A stretch of DNA of 64,000 bases from Anagrus nilaparvatae (lineage: Eukaryota; Arthropoda; Insecta; Hymenoptera; Mymaridae), in contig JAKSXM010000132.1 of assembly GCA_022575985.1 (NCBI GenBank), forward strand, positions 14,260,001 through 14,324,000, in the 5' to 3' direction. Numbering within the stretch: position 1 is the first letter of the stretch; the number at the start of each line of letters is the position of its first letter. Below, one piece after another: positions 37,671 to 50,060 of the stretch. A program made the position numbers and the translations under genes. The notes beneath the pieces were generated by a model. The model saw only the letters and a program-made list of their open reading frames with translations, was not told the origin of the DNA and did not search any database.

Positions 37671-40211
37671 TATGACGCATTATTTTTTTTTTACTACTTA
37701 ATTCGGACAAAAAACTGAAAAAAAAAAATTTGAAAGGACATCGATATGAACCGTGTTTTCTGGTAGTTTGAACCTTCAGAAAACCGAAAAAAATCGTGAA
37801 CAAGAAATCGGAGATAGGTGCCAAAAAGATTTTTCCACTTTTATGTCAAAAACTGCCTTTTTACGTAACTGAGCTACCCGATTTTCGAAAATTTTTATTT
37901 TAGGGGTTTTTCACGGTATTTTTCGGGATTTTTGTTTAAAACAAGTTAAAACAAGTTCAAAACTAATAGAAAAAAGGATTTAGCATCGGTTTTTAGCAAT
38001 ATTTTGACATTTATGAGCTAGAAAACCTGTTTTTATTTTTTGCTTTTTTTCAAATTTGGTTTTATTACTTTTTCATGCATCTTAGGCTGTTCTTAATCTA
38101 TGTAAGAGTTAAAATGGTAAATATTGATAATTTTTAGTCCAAATTGATTGTTACATACCATTAAGATGCCCTAAAATAATTATTTTAATGCGCTACAATG
38201 ATAGAACCCGAGAGTCCCAATTTTTTAATTCTTGTTAAAATGAAGTAATTATACTTTTCTATCTTAAATATTTTGTCTATTTTATTTTTATCTCATAAAA
38301 TATATTTTTCCAAGCAAATAAAACTCCATTAAATATTATATGCCCAAATATTTTTCATTTTTACACGTTTATAACCAATTTTTTCAATTTTATACAATAC
38401 GTAATTTTTGACTTATTATACATATTTTCAAGCTGTAAAATTAATTTAACAAGGGGAGTTCAATACATTAGGAACACAAATTACATCAAATGGTTATGAA
38501 TGAAATTATTATGTTGAAAAAATGCCGAATACACTCCGTTCAATCCAATGGGCCTTCTGAGCCTAGAAACGCAGGGCTCACTGAAATAGGGTTTTTTGGT
38601 AATATTCAATGAAACGCTAAAACCTCGCAAATTAACCAAAACTCTTCTAGTTGGTCTCATTTTTTTGGTGTAAGTGTCACCTTTTAAACGCCGTAAACCG
38701 CGATTTTTCATCATTAATTTTTTTATTAATGTAGCCAATTAACCAAATGGCCATTTTTGGCTAAAAATGACCAATTTTAAAATTGCTGCAAAATTTTTAA
38801 TTTTTGACGAAAATGGGTTTTACAAATCACAAAATATTTTCGCAAGCTTCAAGTTTCCAAAAGTTTTTTACTCGTCTCATTTCCTTGAGTCGTTTTTAAG
38901 ATACGGTTCTTCAAAGTTAACATTAAAAATTATCTTTTTATAAAACCATAAAATTGGGACTCTGACTTCAAATTATCATATCTGATTAACAAATAATTGA
39001 AAAAAGTAGAGTAAAGAATTTTTGGAAATTTGAAGCTTGAGGAAATATTTTGAGACTTATAAAACCCATTTTTGTCAAAAATTACATATTTGGCAGCAAT
39101 TTAAAAATTGGTCATTATTAGCCAAAAATGGCCATTTGGTTAATTGGCTACATTAATAAAAAAATTAATGATGAAAAATCGCAGTTTACGGCGTTTAAAA
39201 GGTGACACTTACACCAAAAAAATGAGACCAACTAGAAGAGTTTTGGTTAATTTGCGAGGTTTTAGCGTTTCATTGAATATTACCAAAAAACCCTATTTCA
39301 GTGAGCCCTGCGTTTCTAGGCTCAGAAGGCCCATTAGAATGAACGGAGGGTATTCGGCATTTTTTCAACATAATAAACTCATTCACAACCATTTGATGTA
39401 ATTTGTGTTCCTAATGTATTGAACTCCCCTTGTTAAATTAATTTTACAGCTTGAAAATAAGTATAATAAGTGAAAATTACGTATTGTATAAAATTGAAAA
39501 AATTGGTTATAAACGTTTAAAAATGAAAAATATTTTGGGCATATAATATTTAATGGAGTTTTATTTGCTTGGAAAAACATATTTTATGAGATAAAAATAA
39601 AATAGACAAAATATTTAAGATATAAAAGTATAATTACTTCATTTTAACAAGAATTAAAAAATTGGGACTCTCGGGTTCTATCATTGTAGCGCATTAAAAT
39701 AATTATTTTAGGGCATCTTAATGGTATGTAACAATCAATTTGGACTAAAAATTATCAATATTTACCATTTTAACTCTTACATAGATTAAGAACAGCCTAA
39801 GATGCATGAAAAAGTAATAAAACCAAATTTGAAAAAAAGCAAAAAATAAAAACAGGTTTTCTAGCTCATAAATGTCAAAATATTGCTAAAAACCGATGCT
39901 AAATCCTTTTTTCTATTAGTTTTGAACTTGTTTTAACTTGTTTTAAACAAAAATCCCGAAAAATACCGTGAAAACCCCCTAAAATAAAAATTTTCAAAAA
40001 TCGGGTAGCTCAGTTACGTAAAAAGGCAGTTTTTGACATAAAAGTGGAAAAATCTTTTTGGCACCTATCTCCGATTTCTTGTTCACGATTTTTTTTGGTT
40101 TTCTGAAGGTTCAAACTACCAGAAAACACGGGTCATATCGATGTCCTTTCAAATTTTTTTTTTTCAGTTTTTTGTCCGAATTAAGTAGTAAAAAAAAAAT
40201 AATGCGTCATA
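37671..40211. mobile_element. 2.5-kb palindromic (foldback) insertion
   Basis: The element starts TATGACGCATTATTTT and ends with its complement. Arms of about 1.2 kb pair through 37671-38885 and 39000-40211, leaving a loop of about 100 bases near 38,940. Each arm holds the same 85-codon ORF (38481-38738 minus, 39144-39401 plus) with about five differing residues. The left arm of the inverted duplication (about 255-285) shows nearly the empty site, with a short unmatched stretch (AGATATACTC). So the element inserted after the duplication, or was cut out of the left arm leaving a footprint. No transposase is present. Confidence 0.85.
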
Positions 40212-41235
40212 TGTGATCGAATTCAAAATTATCGTGTTTGATATTTTTTTTCCTGGGTACTTGCTTGCTTTGCTTTTTCTAATTTTTTTACTCATTATTT
40301 TAATGAAATCTTTATTTATTTTAGTCTTGAAATAATAAAAAAAATATTAATTTAATATCACACCTTTCCTGAAGAACATTTTAGTTTATTAAGAATTACA
40401 TTAAACCCCAAAGTAAAATGGTAATCTGCAGTGTTTTTATAAATGGAATTGACTTATAAGTAGAAAAAATAAAAAAATAAAAAGAATGGTCCAGATCTCG
40501 CGTTAATGGTAAACTGTTATCAGGGGCATTCTTTTTTTGTTCCCATGGACAAAACGAAAATTTTCTTTCTCACAATCAGTGGGGAGGAAGCGCGTTTTTG
40601 TCGATCTACTATTGCGGGGCGAAAAAAGTGTTTTTGACTCGCTAGAAAGAAAATTTTGCTTTATGCTTGAGTTCACCAAATATTTAAAAATTTATAAAAT
40701 TGTTCATATTTAAAAATTTAAAAACCAAAATTAGCTGGCCACAAGAGGAGTACGGGTAACCGATTTTTTTTCAGCATATAGAAAAATATTTTCTTTCTAA
40801 TGGTTTGAAAATACTTTATAGCCCCGCGACGTGATCGAAAAAGACGCGTTTTCTCGATTCAGCTCCTGAGAGAGAAAAATTGCATTTTATCTATGGGATC
40901 AAAAAAAGAATACCTCAAATCGCAGTTTGCCAATTTTGCAATTAACATGCCATCTGAGCCATTCTTTTTTTTGCACCTTTGTTTAAAAACTTTCTATTAA
41001 TTCTAATTCGTTGGTAATATTATAATATATACTCTTGGCCAACAAAATAAAGAATTTCCCAGGATTTACGGTAATTACCATACAAGGCAAAACCTACAAA
41101 TGTTAAGTAATTAATTAATTTGACTATTTTAAATCCACAAAAGCAGCTATTTTCAAATTATACTAAATTCAAAATTAATCAGAAAATTCTTTATTATTTC
41201 GCTGTTTTTACATAAAAGCTTTTAAAAACATGAAA
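40212..41235. other. Intergenic with foldback element at about 40,480-40,980
   Basis: The left part AAAAAGAATGGTCCAGAT pairs with the right part ATCTGAGCCATTCTTTTTT. Inside, TTCTCGATTC and CTCGCGTTAA-type motifs recur. A related sequence is at about 51,840-52,050. No gene is seen. Confidence 0.55.
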
Positions 41236-42000
41236 AGATATATCCTTATGTAAAATTTCCCACGGAATCCAAATTTTTGGTCAGATTTTTAATTGGTCAG
41301 GTGACTTGGGAAATTCGACATTCATAAAAAATGAATTTTCACAAGCTGCTAATTTTTGAACTAGAGTTCTCAAAAAGCAATGATCCATCGAAATTTTTTT
41401 TTCCCCAAAAAACATGAAGTTCAAGGAAAAGTTTAAGCCTGGTTAGAAAATTTTTAACTAATAGGCATTTGAGAAAAACAGCCTAACTTAGCGATTTTTT
41501 GCGCATGCGCTGCTCAAAAAACCCTGGAACCCGTTAGATTGACCACGGAATCAGATAGCCAGGGAAATTTCCTATTTACGGAACTTAGAGGAAAAAATTT
41601 TTCATGTTAATGAGAGTTTTTAACAAAAAAAATAACAAAAATTATCCCTCATTTCTCTTACTTTTTTTATAAAACAAAAAAGCACAAAAATGGCTACCAA
41701 AAATCGATATTCCGCTCTGGGAGACTGAAAATTGGGTTGGTGACTTAAGGCCTCGACAGATGCTGTGACAGATGCAGTACGTACTAAATATTTAGTACGT
41801 ACTAAATATTTCAGTACGCGTACCGAATGATTTACGCTCACTGATTGGTCGAGGACTGGTTCTATACCTCTTATTGGTTAAAAGCCATGAGCGTACCGAA
41901 TGTGCGCACAGCATCTGTCGAGGCCTTTATTGTTGATAGTACTTTCAGAAAAAAACACTTTGGGGCAGTTTGAAAGACCCGACCATAAATTTCATACATA
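41236..42000 (+). repeat. Dispersed repeat R1, copy 3
   Basis: This is the third copy of the repeat at 2950-3545 and 8385-8960. It shares CCTTATGTAAAATTTCCC, GGTCAGATTTTTAATTGGTC and CACAAAAATGGC. It is interrupted by a 179-base miniature element at 41748-41926. Confidence 0.75.
41748..41926. mobile_element. Harbinger-like MITE, 179 bases, with TTA duplication
   Basis: The ends are perfect inverted repeats AGGCCTCGACAGATGCTGTG, flanked by TTA at 41745-41747 and 41927-41929. Copies 1 and 2 of repeat R1 show the uninterrupted site (a single TTA in the corresponding place). The interior has the small palindrome AGTACGTACTAAATATTTAG. A 3-base TTA duplication is typical of PIF/Harbinger elements, but the ends differ from those of the 4-kb element. 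Confidence 0.85.
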
Positions 42001-43834
42001 CTTCATTTAAATCTACCCATAATTAACATGTATGTTTTATAATTAAAAAAAAAAATAAAACCACGAAATTTTTAATTACTAGGTAACTCAAATAAAAAAT
42101 TTTCACATGCAAAATTTAAAAATGGAAAAGATAAGTAACTTTTTTGGATGGAACACAAAAAACAATTCTATTCCTCTATCGTTGAACGAAAAAAATTTTT
42201 GGAAATTTTATTATACATTTAATAACATAAAAAGAAAAAAGAAAATTTAAAAAAGAAAAATATCTATAAAAATACGCATGCGCTAAAATTTCCCGCGCGT
42301 TATTCTTTCCGAGATTTAGCAATGAAAAGCTTAAAAGCTTTTTAGTTTTTCTTCAGTAGCTCCGAAACCGGTTGATTGCAAGCACATGAAATATTCATTA
42401 ATCGTGACTACATAAAATATATTTAAAATTAAAATTTTTTAATTTAAACAAATAATTAATTAATTAGTGATTTTTTTTAGTGAATTTTTGAAATAATATT
42501 TTTTTAAATTTTAAGTGTGTACGAAAAAAAAACATTCAAGTTAATGCATAGTAAATGATTGTTTTTAAATTGCATTAATAAATAAAATCGTTTTTTTCTG
42601 TTTTTTGGATTCACTCCAAATAAATGACTGGTATGTAAATTGTTTATATAAGTAAATATTTTTAAAAAATCATAATCTCAGAGAAAATTAATTTAGCCTT
42701 ATACAAAAAATTAAATAATTTAAATATTTTTTTTTTTAATACAGACTTTATTAAACCAATATTTTTATTAAAAAAATATACAAGTAAAAAAAAAAAATAT
42801 TACTTATTTTTATAAATATTAAAAATAAAATAGTTAGTAATATACATTAATTATAACCAACACTCAAATAGAGCACAAGAGAAAATCGGTCCACATGCTC
42901 GTGAACTTCATACATATAGATATAGCTTAAAAGCTCACATATAATTTTATAATACTCTCTCTAAAGCTCATACGTTATAAATATAGGTATCATTGACTAT
43001 AAAATATTATATAAAATAATATTAATGTATAAGCGTTTTAGTAAAAAAAAAAAAAAAAAACAATAAATAATACAAATTATAAAATATATAATAATTTTGC
43101 TTTTATTCGCTCGCTTACTATTAAATGGTTTTCCATTGTCGAGGACATTCAAAAGCTTATGTATAGATAAGATTTACTACTGGAAAAGCTTTTATGAAAA
43201 GGCTTAAACATATGTAGGTATGCTATCGAGGTTATATATCGTAATCGAGAACTTGACCTGCTTTGAAAAAGAAAATTTTTTATTTTAGATTTTTTGCATA
43301 TTATTAATATTATAATTTTTTTTGACATAAATTTTTTTTATTATATAAATAAAATTATGTCATGTGTATATCGTTTTTTTTAAACAATTTTTCTACATAT
43401 GCCTGTAGGTATCCTCAAAATAAAACAAAAATTTTAGTTATGAATAAAATAAAATAAAATTGATACCTATTGATATTTAGATATTTGATTTTAATAAAAA
43501 AAATTTAAATTTAAAGTTTAAAAACATCATTTTTTCTGACTTCAAAATTTTCTATTTTTGTTGATTTTTGTCAAAGTGAATATAATTTTTAAAAAATTAT
43601 TTACAAATTTCTAAAAAACTTATAAAAACAAAAATTTAAGTCACTCTTAATATGAAATTACAATCATTACTTTATGATTATATTATATTATTAATAAATT
43701 ATTGTAAAATTATAAATTTGTTACCATAAATAAAAAAAATTATAAAATTAATAAAAAAATTTTAGTTATATTTTTGATTATCAAAATCATTAAAAATAAT
43801 TTTTTTGGTTTAATGAATTTTTATCAATAATCTT
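42001..43834. other. AT-rich gene-free region
   Basis: No gene is recognised. It is downstream of the BTB gene (minus strand) and may include its 3' untranslated region. Homopolymer and short A/T tracts dominate. Confidence 0.5.
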
Positions 43835-45260
43835 TTAATCAAATAAAAGAGCATTTTCTTCATGAAACTTTTCCATGTGTTGATCTAATTGATATTGGCG
43901 ATTAAATCTAAGAATACAAAAGTTACAAGCAAATTGTTTTGGATTACCGCATTCAAAATTTATATGTCTATATAAAGTTTTTTGACTTGTGTAAGTTTTT
44001 TCACATTTTTCACATTTAAAAACCTTTTTTTTTGAAACTACTCTTGATTTATTAACTTTTAATTTTTTTACTAGCTTTATTTTTTTACTTGATTTTTTAT
44101 TATTCACTAGCTTCTTTTTAATATTATTTTTATTTAATTTAGCACTAATTGGTATATTAATATTTGTATCCAAATCTCCATCAATAATATTATTGATAAT
44201 CCATTCATCTTCCATTTTTTCTTCTGTTGAAATTGGAACCTTATTATTCTTAATGGTATCAGATTCTTGATTCAAAGTTTTCAAATTTCTAGAAGATTCT
44301 GATGACAAATCTATTTTATTATTTTTTTGACTAGTAACAAATGAATTTAGTTCTTGACAACTACCAAGACTATTTTCTGCACTGATTACAGGAATTGGAT
44401 CATTGGTACTCGCCTGTATGCTGAAAAGATTAAATTATAAAAATTAAAGTAAATTTTCTTTAGCAAATTAGAAATTCACATACCCTAAGCTTGAGACAGT
44501 TTCAGCAGATTCAGTGTCATTGTTACACTTTTTATAGTTAGAATTTTCATTTTGTTCGAATCTTATATTTTCATTATTATTCAAATATTTTTCATGGCTT
44601 AGTGCAGGTGACTCCACATTTGAATTTTCTTTATTTTTTAAACTGGAATATATTATAAATAAATTTTATTATCTCAAAAAGAATGTAAATCTTTTAAAAT
44701 TTACTTTACCTCAGAGAATCTTCACCTTCAGTATGATAATTATTTTTCATTAAAATTTCTATGTCTTCCGAGGAATCAAAACTAACTTCTAGATTACCAA
44801 TCTTACTTGCAATAGAACTATTTTGTAGCATTAGCTTAGCTTCATCACAGAATTCATTTTTTAAATTATTTTTTAAGTCAGTATTTGAAAATCCATATAT
44901 CGATAATGAATTAGCAGTACTAAAAAATGAATCTAATTGATTTTGATAAATGTTTACATGCCCTTTATAAATATATTCAACTAAAGCTTTTAAATCATCA
45001 AATTTAACATCTTTAAGAATAATTATTGGATGTTTGTCATAATGTTCGCTTAATAAATTTTGAAAGTAAACGCTACAACTGGAAATAATAACTTTATGTA
45101 CTTTCAAATATTTTCCTTCGGCTCCTAAAGTACAATCAGTATAAATTTCTGACTTTAATAAATTTTCAAAATTTTGAAAGATAGCAGATTGATGATTTTC
45201 CCACTTGAGAGAAAATAGTTCTTTGTTGTTGTTAAAACACTCTTGTTTAATATTATCCAT
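43835..45260 (-). CDS. BTB/zinc-finger transcription factor, lola-type (431 aa)
   Basis: Exons are 45260-44710, 44642-44484 and 44420-43835 (1296 bases, in frame with phase-2 junctions). Residues about 16-115 form a BTB domain with the insect hallmark start FSLKWENHQ, the core YTDCTLGAEGKYLKVHKVI and LVEYIYKGHV. Such domains mediate dimerisation. A long acidic, Asn/Ser-rich linker follows, then a Lys-rich basic stretch, and at 373-424 two zinc fingers: a C2HC finger (FKCEKCEKTYTS ... FEC) and a C2H2 finger (FACNFC ... HMEKFHE). This finger pair and the BTB sequence match the longitudinals-lacking/tramtrack class of nuclear regulators. In flies lola uses one BTB half with many alternative finger exons. 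Here one finger pair is directly joined, so it is a single-isoform relative, not certainly lola itself. Confidence 0.9.
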
Positions 45261-46527
45261 TTTTTGTCTAGTATCTTTTTTTAATTAAATAGTTATTTTT
45301 TAATAATAGTTATTTGATTTAATATCGCAAAAAAAATTAAAAAAAAATTAACTTTATTATATTTTGATTAACTATAAACTTGAAATAGTATTGCGTGCAC
45401 ACAATTTAAGTTTAACCTTATTTTCATAATATTTACAATAATCTTATAAATGTTTTTTAAAATTTATATTCAAATAATAATGCAATTGAATTGCAGTAAA
45501 ATCAACTTTGGATTATATAATTTGCAATTAAAAATAGTTACCACTATAAATTAACAATAAATTATTAATTAATTTATATTTATCATAATTTGACAACTGC
45601 ACTGACACTGACTGACAGCGTGGTTGAAAACAACAGGTTGATGCAAAGTTGAACATTGTTATTTTATTACCGACAGAGTAAAAAAGATTTGTTTTCAAAA
45701 TTTAAATATCAAAAAAAATTAAGGCACGAATTTATTATATCGTTTTTTATTTTAATGATATTTTTATAAAACAAAAATATCTGCCTATATACTAAATAAA
45801 CTAAATTAATTGTATTAAGACATTCAAGACATTAATAATAATTTATTAAATTATTTAAAAAGAGCTTATTTATAACTAAAAATTTATTTTTTTTGGATTA
45901 TTTATTGGATGTATACCTATTTTATGTAGAAACCGATTTCACGAGAATTCATTGTTCTTTCAATTACATGGGAAAAATTAAGTACAAGTTTAATCATAAT
46001 ATTACTATTACTAACATATTTTAATCTTTTTAACAAAATACTTGAAAATTATATAATTTAAAAAATTTATAAAGCGTTACTGAGACTATAAACCAACAGT
46101 ATTAAATGTATAATTTGATAAATTGATTTTATTTCTTATCATTGTATTTTGGTCAATTGTGGTAATTGTAAAATTTCTTTTTTCGAATTATTCAAATATT
46201 TATAAATATTTATTTTTATAAATTTACATGGCTAACTTAAATTAAAATCAAATTGCGATAAAAATGAATGAAAAATTTATCATCAAGAAAATAATAAATA
46301 AATTAGAGCTTAAATAAAATGTAATAAAATAAGCGAACGCAGGGCTAATGAACTTTATAGCATTCGCATACTAATACTAGTATAAGACAACTTGAAGGTA
46401 AACTGAATCAGAAAGATTCTTAAGTCGGAAGTAAATCAATTCGATTACATAAAACGATGCAAGCTTTGCGACAAGAGTAATGAACTTTTTTTTTCTTATT
46501 TAATAAAAAATCACCTTTCTTATAGCG
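45261..46527. other. Gene-free region upstream of the BTB gene
   Basis: No exon is seen. It includes the presumed promoter of the BTB gene, but no TATA/initiator pair could be assigned. Confidence 0.5.
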
Positions 46528-47160
46528 TTAAATCAAGAGCTTCAAATGCTTTTTTTTTATATGAGTAATTCTTAGTGAAACTGACCTAAGCGACAGGTAA
46601 AAGTCTAGGATTTTTAAAAAATTGATTAAACTGAGTTCAATCAAGGAAATCTCGACAAATTTTAAGGTTCTAGAACCAATGGTTTCGAAATAGCAACTGT
46701 TTTTCGATTTAAAAATTGGTTTAAATTTGCTGCAAAAATCTGAGCCAATTTTTCGGTTTTCATTTTTCTGCGCTCTACTTACAGTTAAAAAATAATTATT
46801 AACTATAAGGGGTATATAAAATTTTCCTCTGGATCCAAATCTGTCATCAAATTTTCAGAAAAACCGGAAAATTGGAAAAACAGAATTATTTTTTAGCTTT
46901 TTGTAGAGCGCTGAAAAATTAGAATCGAAAAAATAGCTCTAATTTTTTCAGCATATTTAAAAAAAATTTTTAATCAAAAATCAGTTGCCACCTGATTTGA
47001 AACTATTGAATTTAGAACCTTTAAAATTGGCATGGTATTATATATTTTTACATACTGAACCCATTCCAAGCGGTTTTTTTTAAGAGTTTTACTTGTCGCT
47101 TAGGTCAGTTTAACCAAGAATTATTCATATAAAATCGTTTTATACTTCAAGCTTTAACAT
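46528..47160. mobile_element. Foldback element, about 630 bases
   Basis: The left arm (GAAACTGACCTAAGCGACAG) pairs with the right arm (CTGTCGCTTAGG-like, GTCAGTTTAACC). Further pairs are TTCAAATGCTTTTTT with the 47,140 region and AAGGTTCTAGAACC with TAGAACCTTTAAAA. The loop is near 46,850. The target duplication was not resolved, and no coding sequence is present. Confidence 0.65.
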
Positions 47161-47812
47161 TTTTCCGCATAAAATTCAATGAAAAAGATTATTGAAATGA
47201 AATTTAAATTATTACTACATATTAAGCTTTTATTTGCGAAAGCTAAAAAATAATTTAGTTTTCCCAATTTTTCGGCTTTTCTTTAGTTTTTTCCGAAAAA
47301 CCTTATCTTAAGATTTTTATTTTTACCTTCAGGATTTATTGAAACATTTTCATCGAATAATTCAAAAGAAAACCCTCAATAACAAAACTCTAGGTCAGAT
47401 AGTAGAGTTAAATTAAACAACAAAAGAAAATCTAAAATAGCTGTTAAATCTGAGTCTGGCTTCGACATAAAAATGCCAATACTGCATTTTTTGCGAGTTC
47501 CATCTGCATCGCTGCACTTTTTTTAAGTATCCCCGGTTCTATTGGTCGTAGACGAAAAAACAAAAACAGCAAATTTTTCTGGAAACGTAGGCAATTAATT
47601 TATGTGGGGTAATAGTTATTTTTTAAACAAGGGACAAAATATTGGTTTTGACTTTGCATGCAGTTGTAAGCACAAGTAAGTGCAGACAGCATGCAAAAAT
47701 CGAACCCCATATTTTTTCCCGTGATTTAAAACATAGTTTTGCATATAGTGCGTAAAAAAAGCCATCTCCCTAGGGCCGAAAATAGGTTTTTTTTTGTCCT
47801 GGATATGTAAAG

Positions 47813-48507
47813 GGAAGATATAGTATACCCCACCGGAAAATTACTCCATTTTAGAATTAATCATTTAACTTTTGACACATGGTTTCGCCACAATTTTTTT
47901 GACATCGTCTTGCTTTAACACGAAATATAAAAATTATAATCAAGGTTTGACACAAAATATTTTGACCAGAAATATTTTTCACACAAAAATTTTTCTTATG
48001 GATTTTCACACCAATAATATTAACACCAGTATCTTTGCCACAAGAAAATTGCATACAAATTAAATTGTAAAATTTTTTTAACATTTGAGAATATTTAACA
48101 CTTAAATTTTTGACACCAATAAATCTTCAAAATTTCTTTTAACCACGTACTATTTTAATGTTTTATTCTTGGTGATCAAAATGAATTCAAAAGATTTATT
48201 GGTGTCAAAAATTTATGTATTAATTATTATTGTATGAAGAAAAAAACTTTGTATTTTAATTTTTATGCAGTTTTCTTGTTGTGGAGATTTCTGGTAGTCA
48301 TATTATTGGTATGAAAATCAATAAAAAAAAGATTCGTGTGAAACTTATTTCTGGTCAAAATATTTTGTGTTGAACCTTGAATATAATTTTTATATTTCGT
48401 GTCAAAGCAATACGATATCAAAAAATTTGTGGCGAAACCATGTGTCAAAAGTTAAATGGTTAATTCTAAAATGGAGTAATTTTCCGGTGGGGTATACTAT
48501 ATCTTCC
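47813..48507. mobile_element. hAT-like foldback MITE, 695 bases, with 8-base duplication
   Basis: The ends are GGAAGATATAGTATACCCC and its complement. The inverted match runs through TTTTGACACATGGTTTCGCC on both sides for most of the length. ATGTAAAG flanks both ends (47805-47812 and 48508-48515). An 8-base target duplication is typical of hAT elements. No transposase is present, so it would depend on one supplied elsewhere. Confidence 0.88.
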
Positions 48508-48515
48508 ATGTAAAG

Positions 48516-49305
48516 TTACTTGAAAAATGCATTTTAATCCCTATGAACCAAATTATATGCAGTTTCTTTTTATTTTAAAAGAAAATTGCGGATAGGTTCC
48601 TTTTTCGCGAATATTGCTAAAAATTTTAATTTTTTGACTGGAAAGGTGAGGAATTAATTTTAAAAAATAATGTCAAATTTTGCGGTATTTTTGAAAAATG
48701 ATGAAATGTTTGCTATTTTGGCAAAATAATGTCAGCGAATTTTTTTTTTTTAACAAAAGAAATTTTCATGCACTTTTTAAAAAGCGATAGTCAAGAATAA
48801 AAATTCCAAATTAGATAAAATAAAAAATTAGGTATATGTATTTTGATATTTTCTTAATTTTTTCTTTATTTAGTTTCATCAATATATCAAAAAACAAAAA
48901 TATGAAAATTAAAATTTAAATCATAAATTTATTTGACTTTATAAATGACTTTAGATTACATAAACAGAAAAATGTATTAAATACATTTCTGCTCATTTAT
49001 ATTGTTATTACGTGTGATTCTTTTATTAATGTAAATAATTGACAATTCAGTTATTAAAAACGCGAGCTTAATTATTCTAATAAATTGATATATTTACATG
49101 AATTATCTCGTGTATATGAATGTGTTGTGTTATTCTGCTTCACGTTTATGAAAATTTTTTAAATATGCATGAAAAATAAATCTATAGAATGTTTTTGGGT
49201 AACCATATTTGGGGTTCAAGCGCAAAATTTAAAACCTGTATACCTGCATTAAGGCCCCCTTTTCAAAATGAAAAAATTTTCAGGCAAAAAAAAATATATT
49301 TTTGA
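48516..49305. other. Gene-free region
   Basis: I see no gene or distinct repeat here. Confidence 0.5.
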
Positions 49306-49685
49306 CAGGGTGGCCACATTTCTGGAATTCTGGAAAGACAGGGAATGTCAGGGAATTTTTTTTAGGTCAGGGAAAGTCAGGGAATGTCATAATTTCTTTT
49401 TTCTGGAATTTAATTTTTTTTATAAAAATTAACAAATATGTCTCCATGATAATTTGAAGTTAGTATAGAAAGGTAAAATAAACGTGAAATAAATTTAAAA
49501 GCTATAAATTTAATATTAAATTTTGAAAAAATAATGTCTGAATGTCTATAGGAAAATCTGGAAATTCAGGGAATCCGGTTTGTAAAATTTTGTCAAAACA
49601 CTAGAAAAGTACTGGAAAATTTTAAAAAAAAGTCTGGAAAGTCAGGGAAAATCAGGGAATTTTAAAATTTCAGTTCCGTGGCTAC
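49306..49685. repeat. Repeat rich in TCAGGGAA(A/T) motifs
   Basis: The motif GTCAGGGAA recurs at least seven times, and the block starts CAGGGTGGCCAC and ends near CCGTGGCTAC. This looks like a decayed miniature element with imperfect inverted ends, not a gene. Confidence 0.5.
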
Positions 49686-49741
49686 TATATTGAGATATTT
49701 AAGTAATTATAAGTGTAGTCAGTGTGCGAAGGTCAAATTCC

Positions 49742-50060
49742 CGAGGGGCTATCATCGTCACTACCTAGTTGAGATGGTTTATTTCCGTCTTTTAATGATT
49801 TTTTGCGTTTTTTTGCCTTATAACTCACCCTAGACCTCAAAAATCTATTTTTTTACTATTCATCAATATTGAATTAAAACGCAAAAAATCGCGAAAAATC
49901 ACAAAAGATCATAAAAAAATCAAAAAAAATCATTAAAAGACGGAAATAAACCATCTCAACTAGTAACGATTCATGATTGAGGTACAAGCCGAAATCAGAA
50001 AAAAATAAAAAAAAATTTTTTTAAATTAAATTTGTGATTTCCAAGACGATAGCCCCTCGC
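49742..50060. mobile_element. Foldback element, about 320 bases
   Basis: The ends are CGAGGGGCTATC and its complement. The inner arms GAGATGGTTTATTTCCGTCT and AGACGGAAATAAACCATCTC are perfect complements, followed by AT-rich stretches. No coding sequence or certain target duplication was found. Confidence 0.75.

Larger units (their letters stand above)
32890..40450 (-). repeat. Right arm of large inverted duplication
   Basis: This is the reverse complement of about 1-5650. It is longer mainly because of a 2.5-kb palindrome (37671-40211) that the left arm lacks. It in turn lacks the R1 repeat found in the left arm at 2950-3545. The outer end near 40,450 matches the first bases of the window, so the true boundary may lie beyond the left edge. 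Confidence 0.9.

Noticed and set aside
38481..39401. The mirrored 85-codon ORFs as genuine genes
   Set aside because: They lie wholly inside the arms of a foldback element and have no recognisable domain or promoter. They are kept as an observation only.
1..40450. The two duplication arms as an assembly artefact of two haplotypes
   Set aside because: The arms are in opposite orientation, separated by 27 kb of unique genes, and differ by several nested insertions. Haplotype mis-joins are usually tandem, so a real duplication is preferred, though long reads are needed to be sure.
47872..48448. Paired ORFs with MTHGFAT starts on opposite strands
   Set aside because: They are the two arms of the hAT-like foldback element read on opposite strands.
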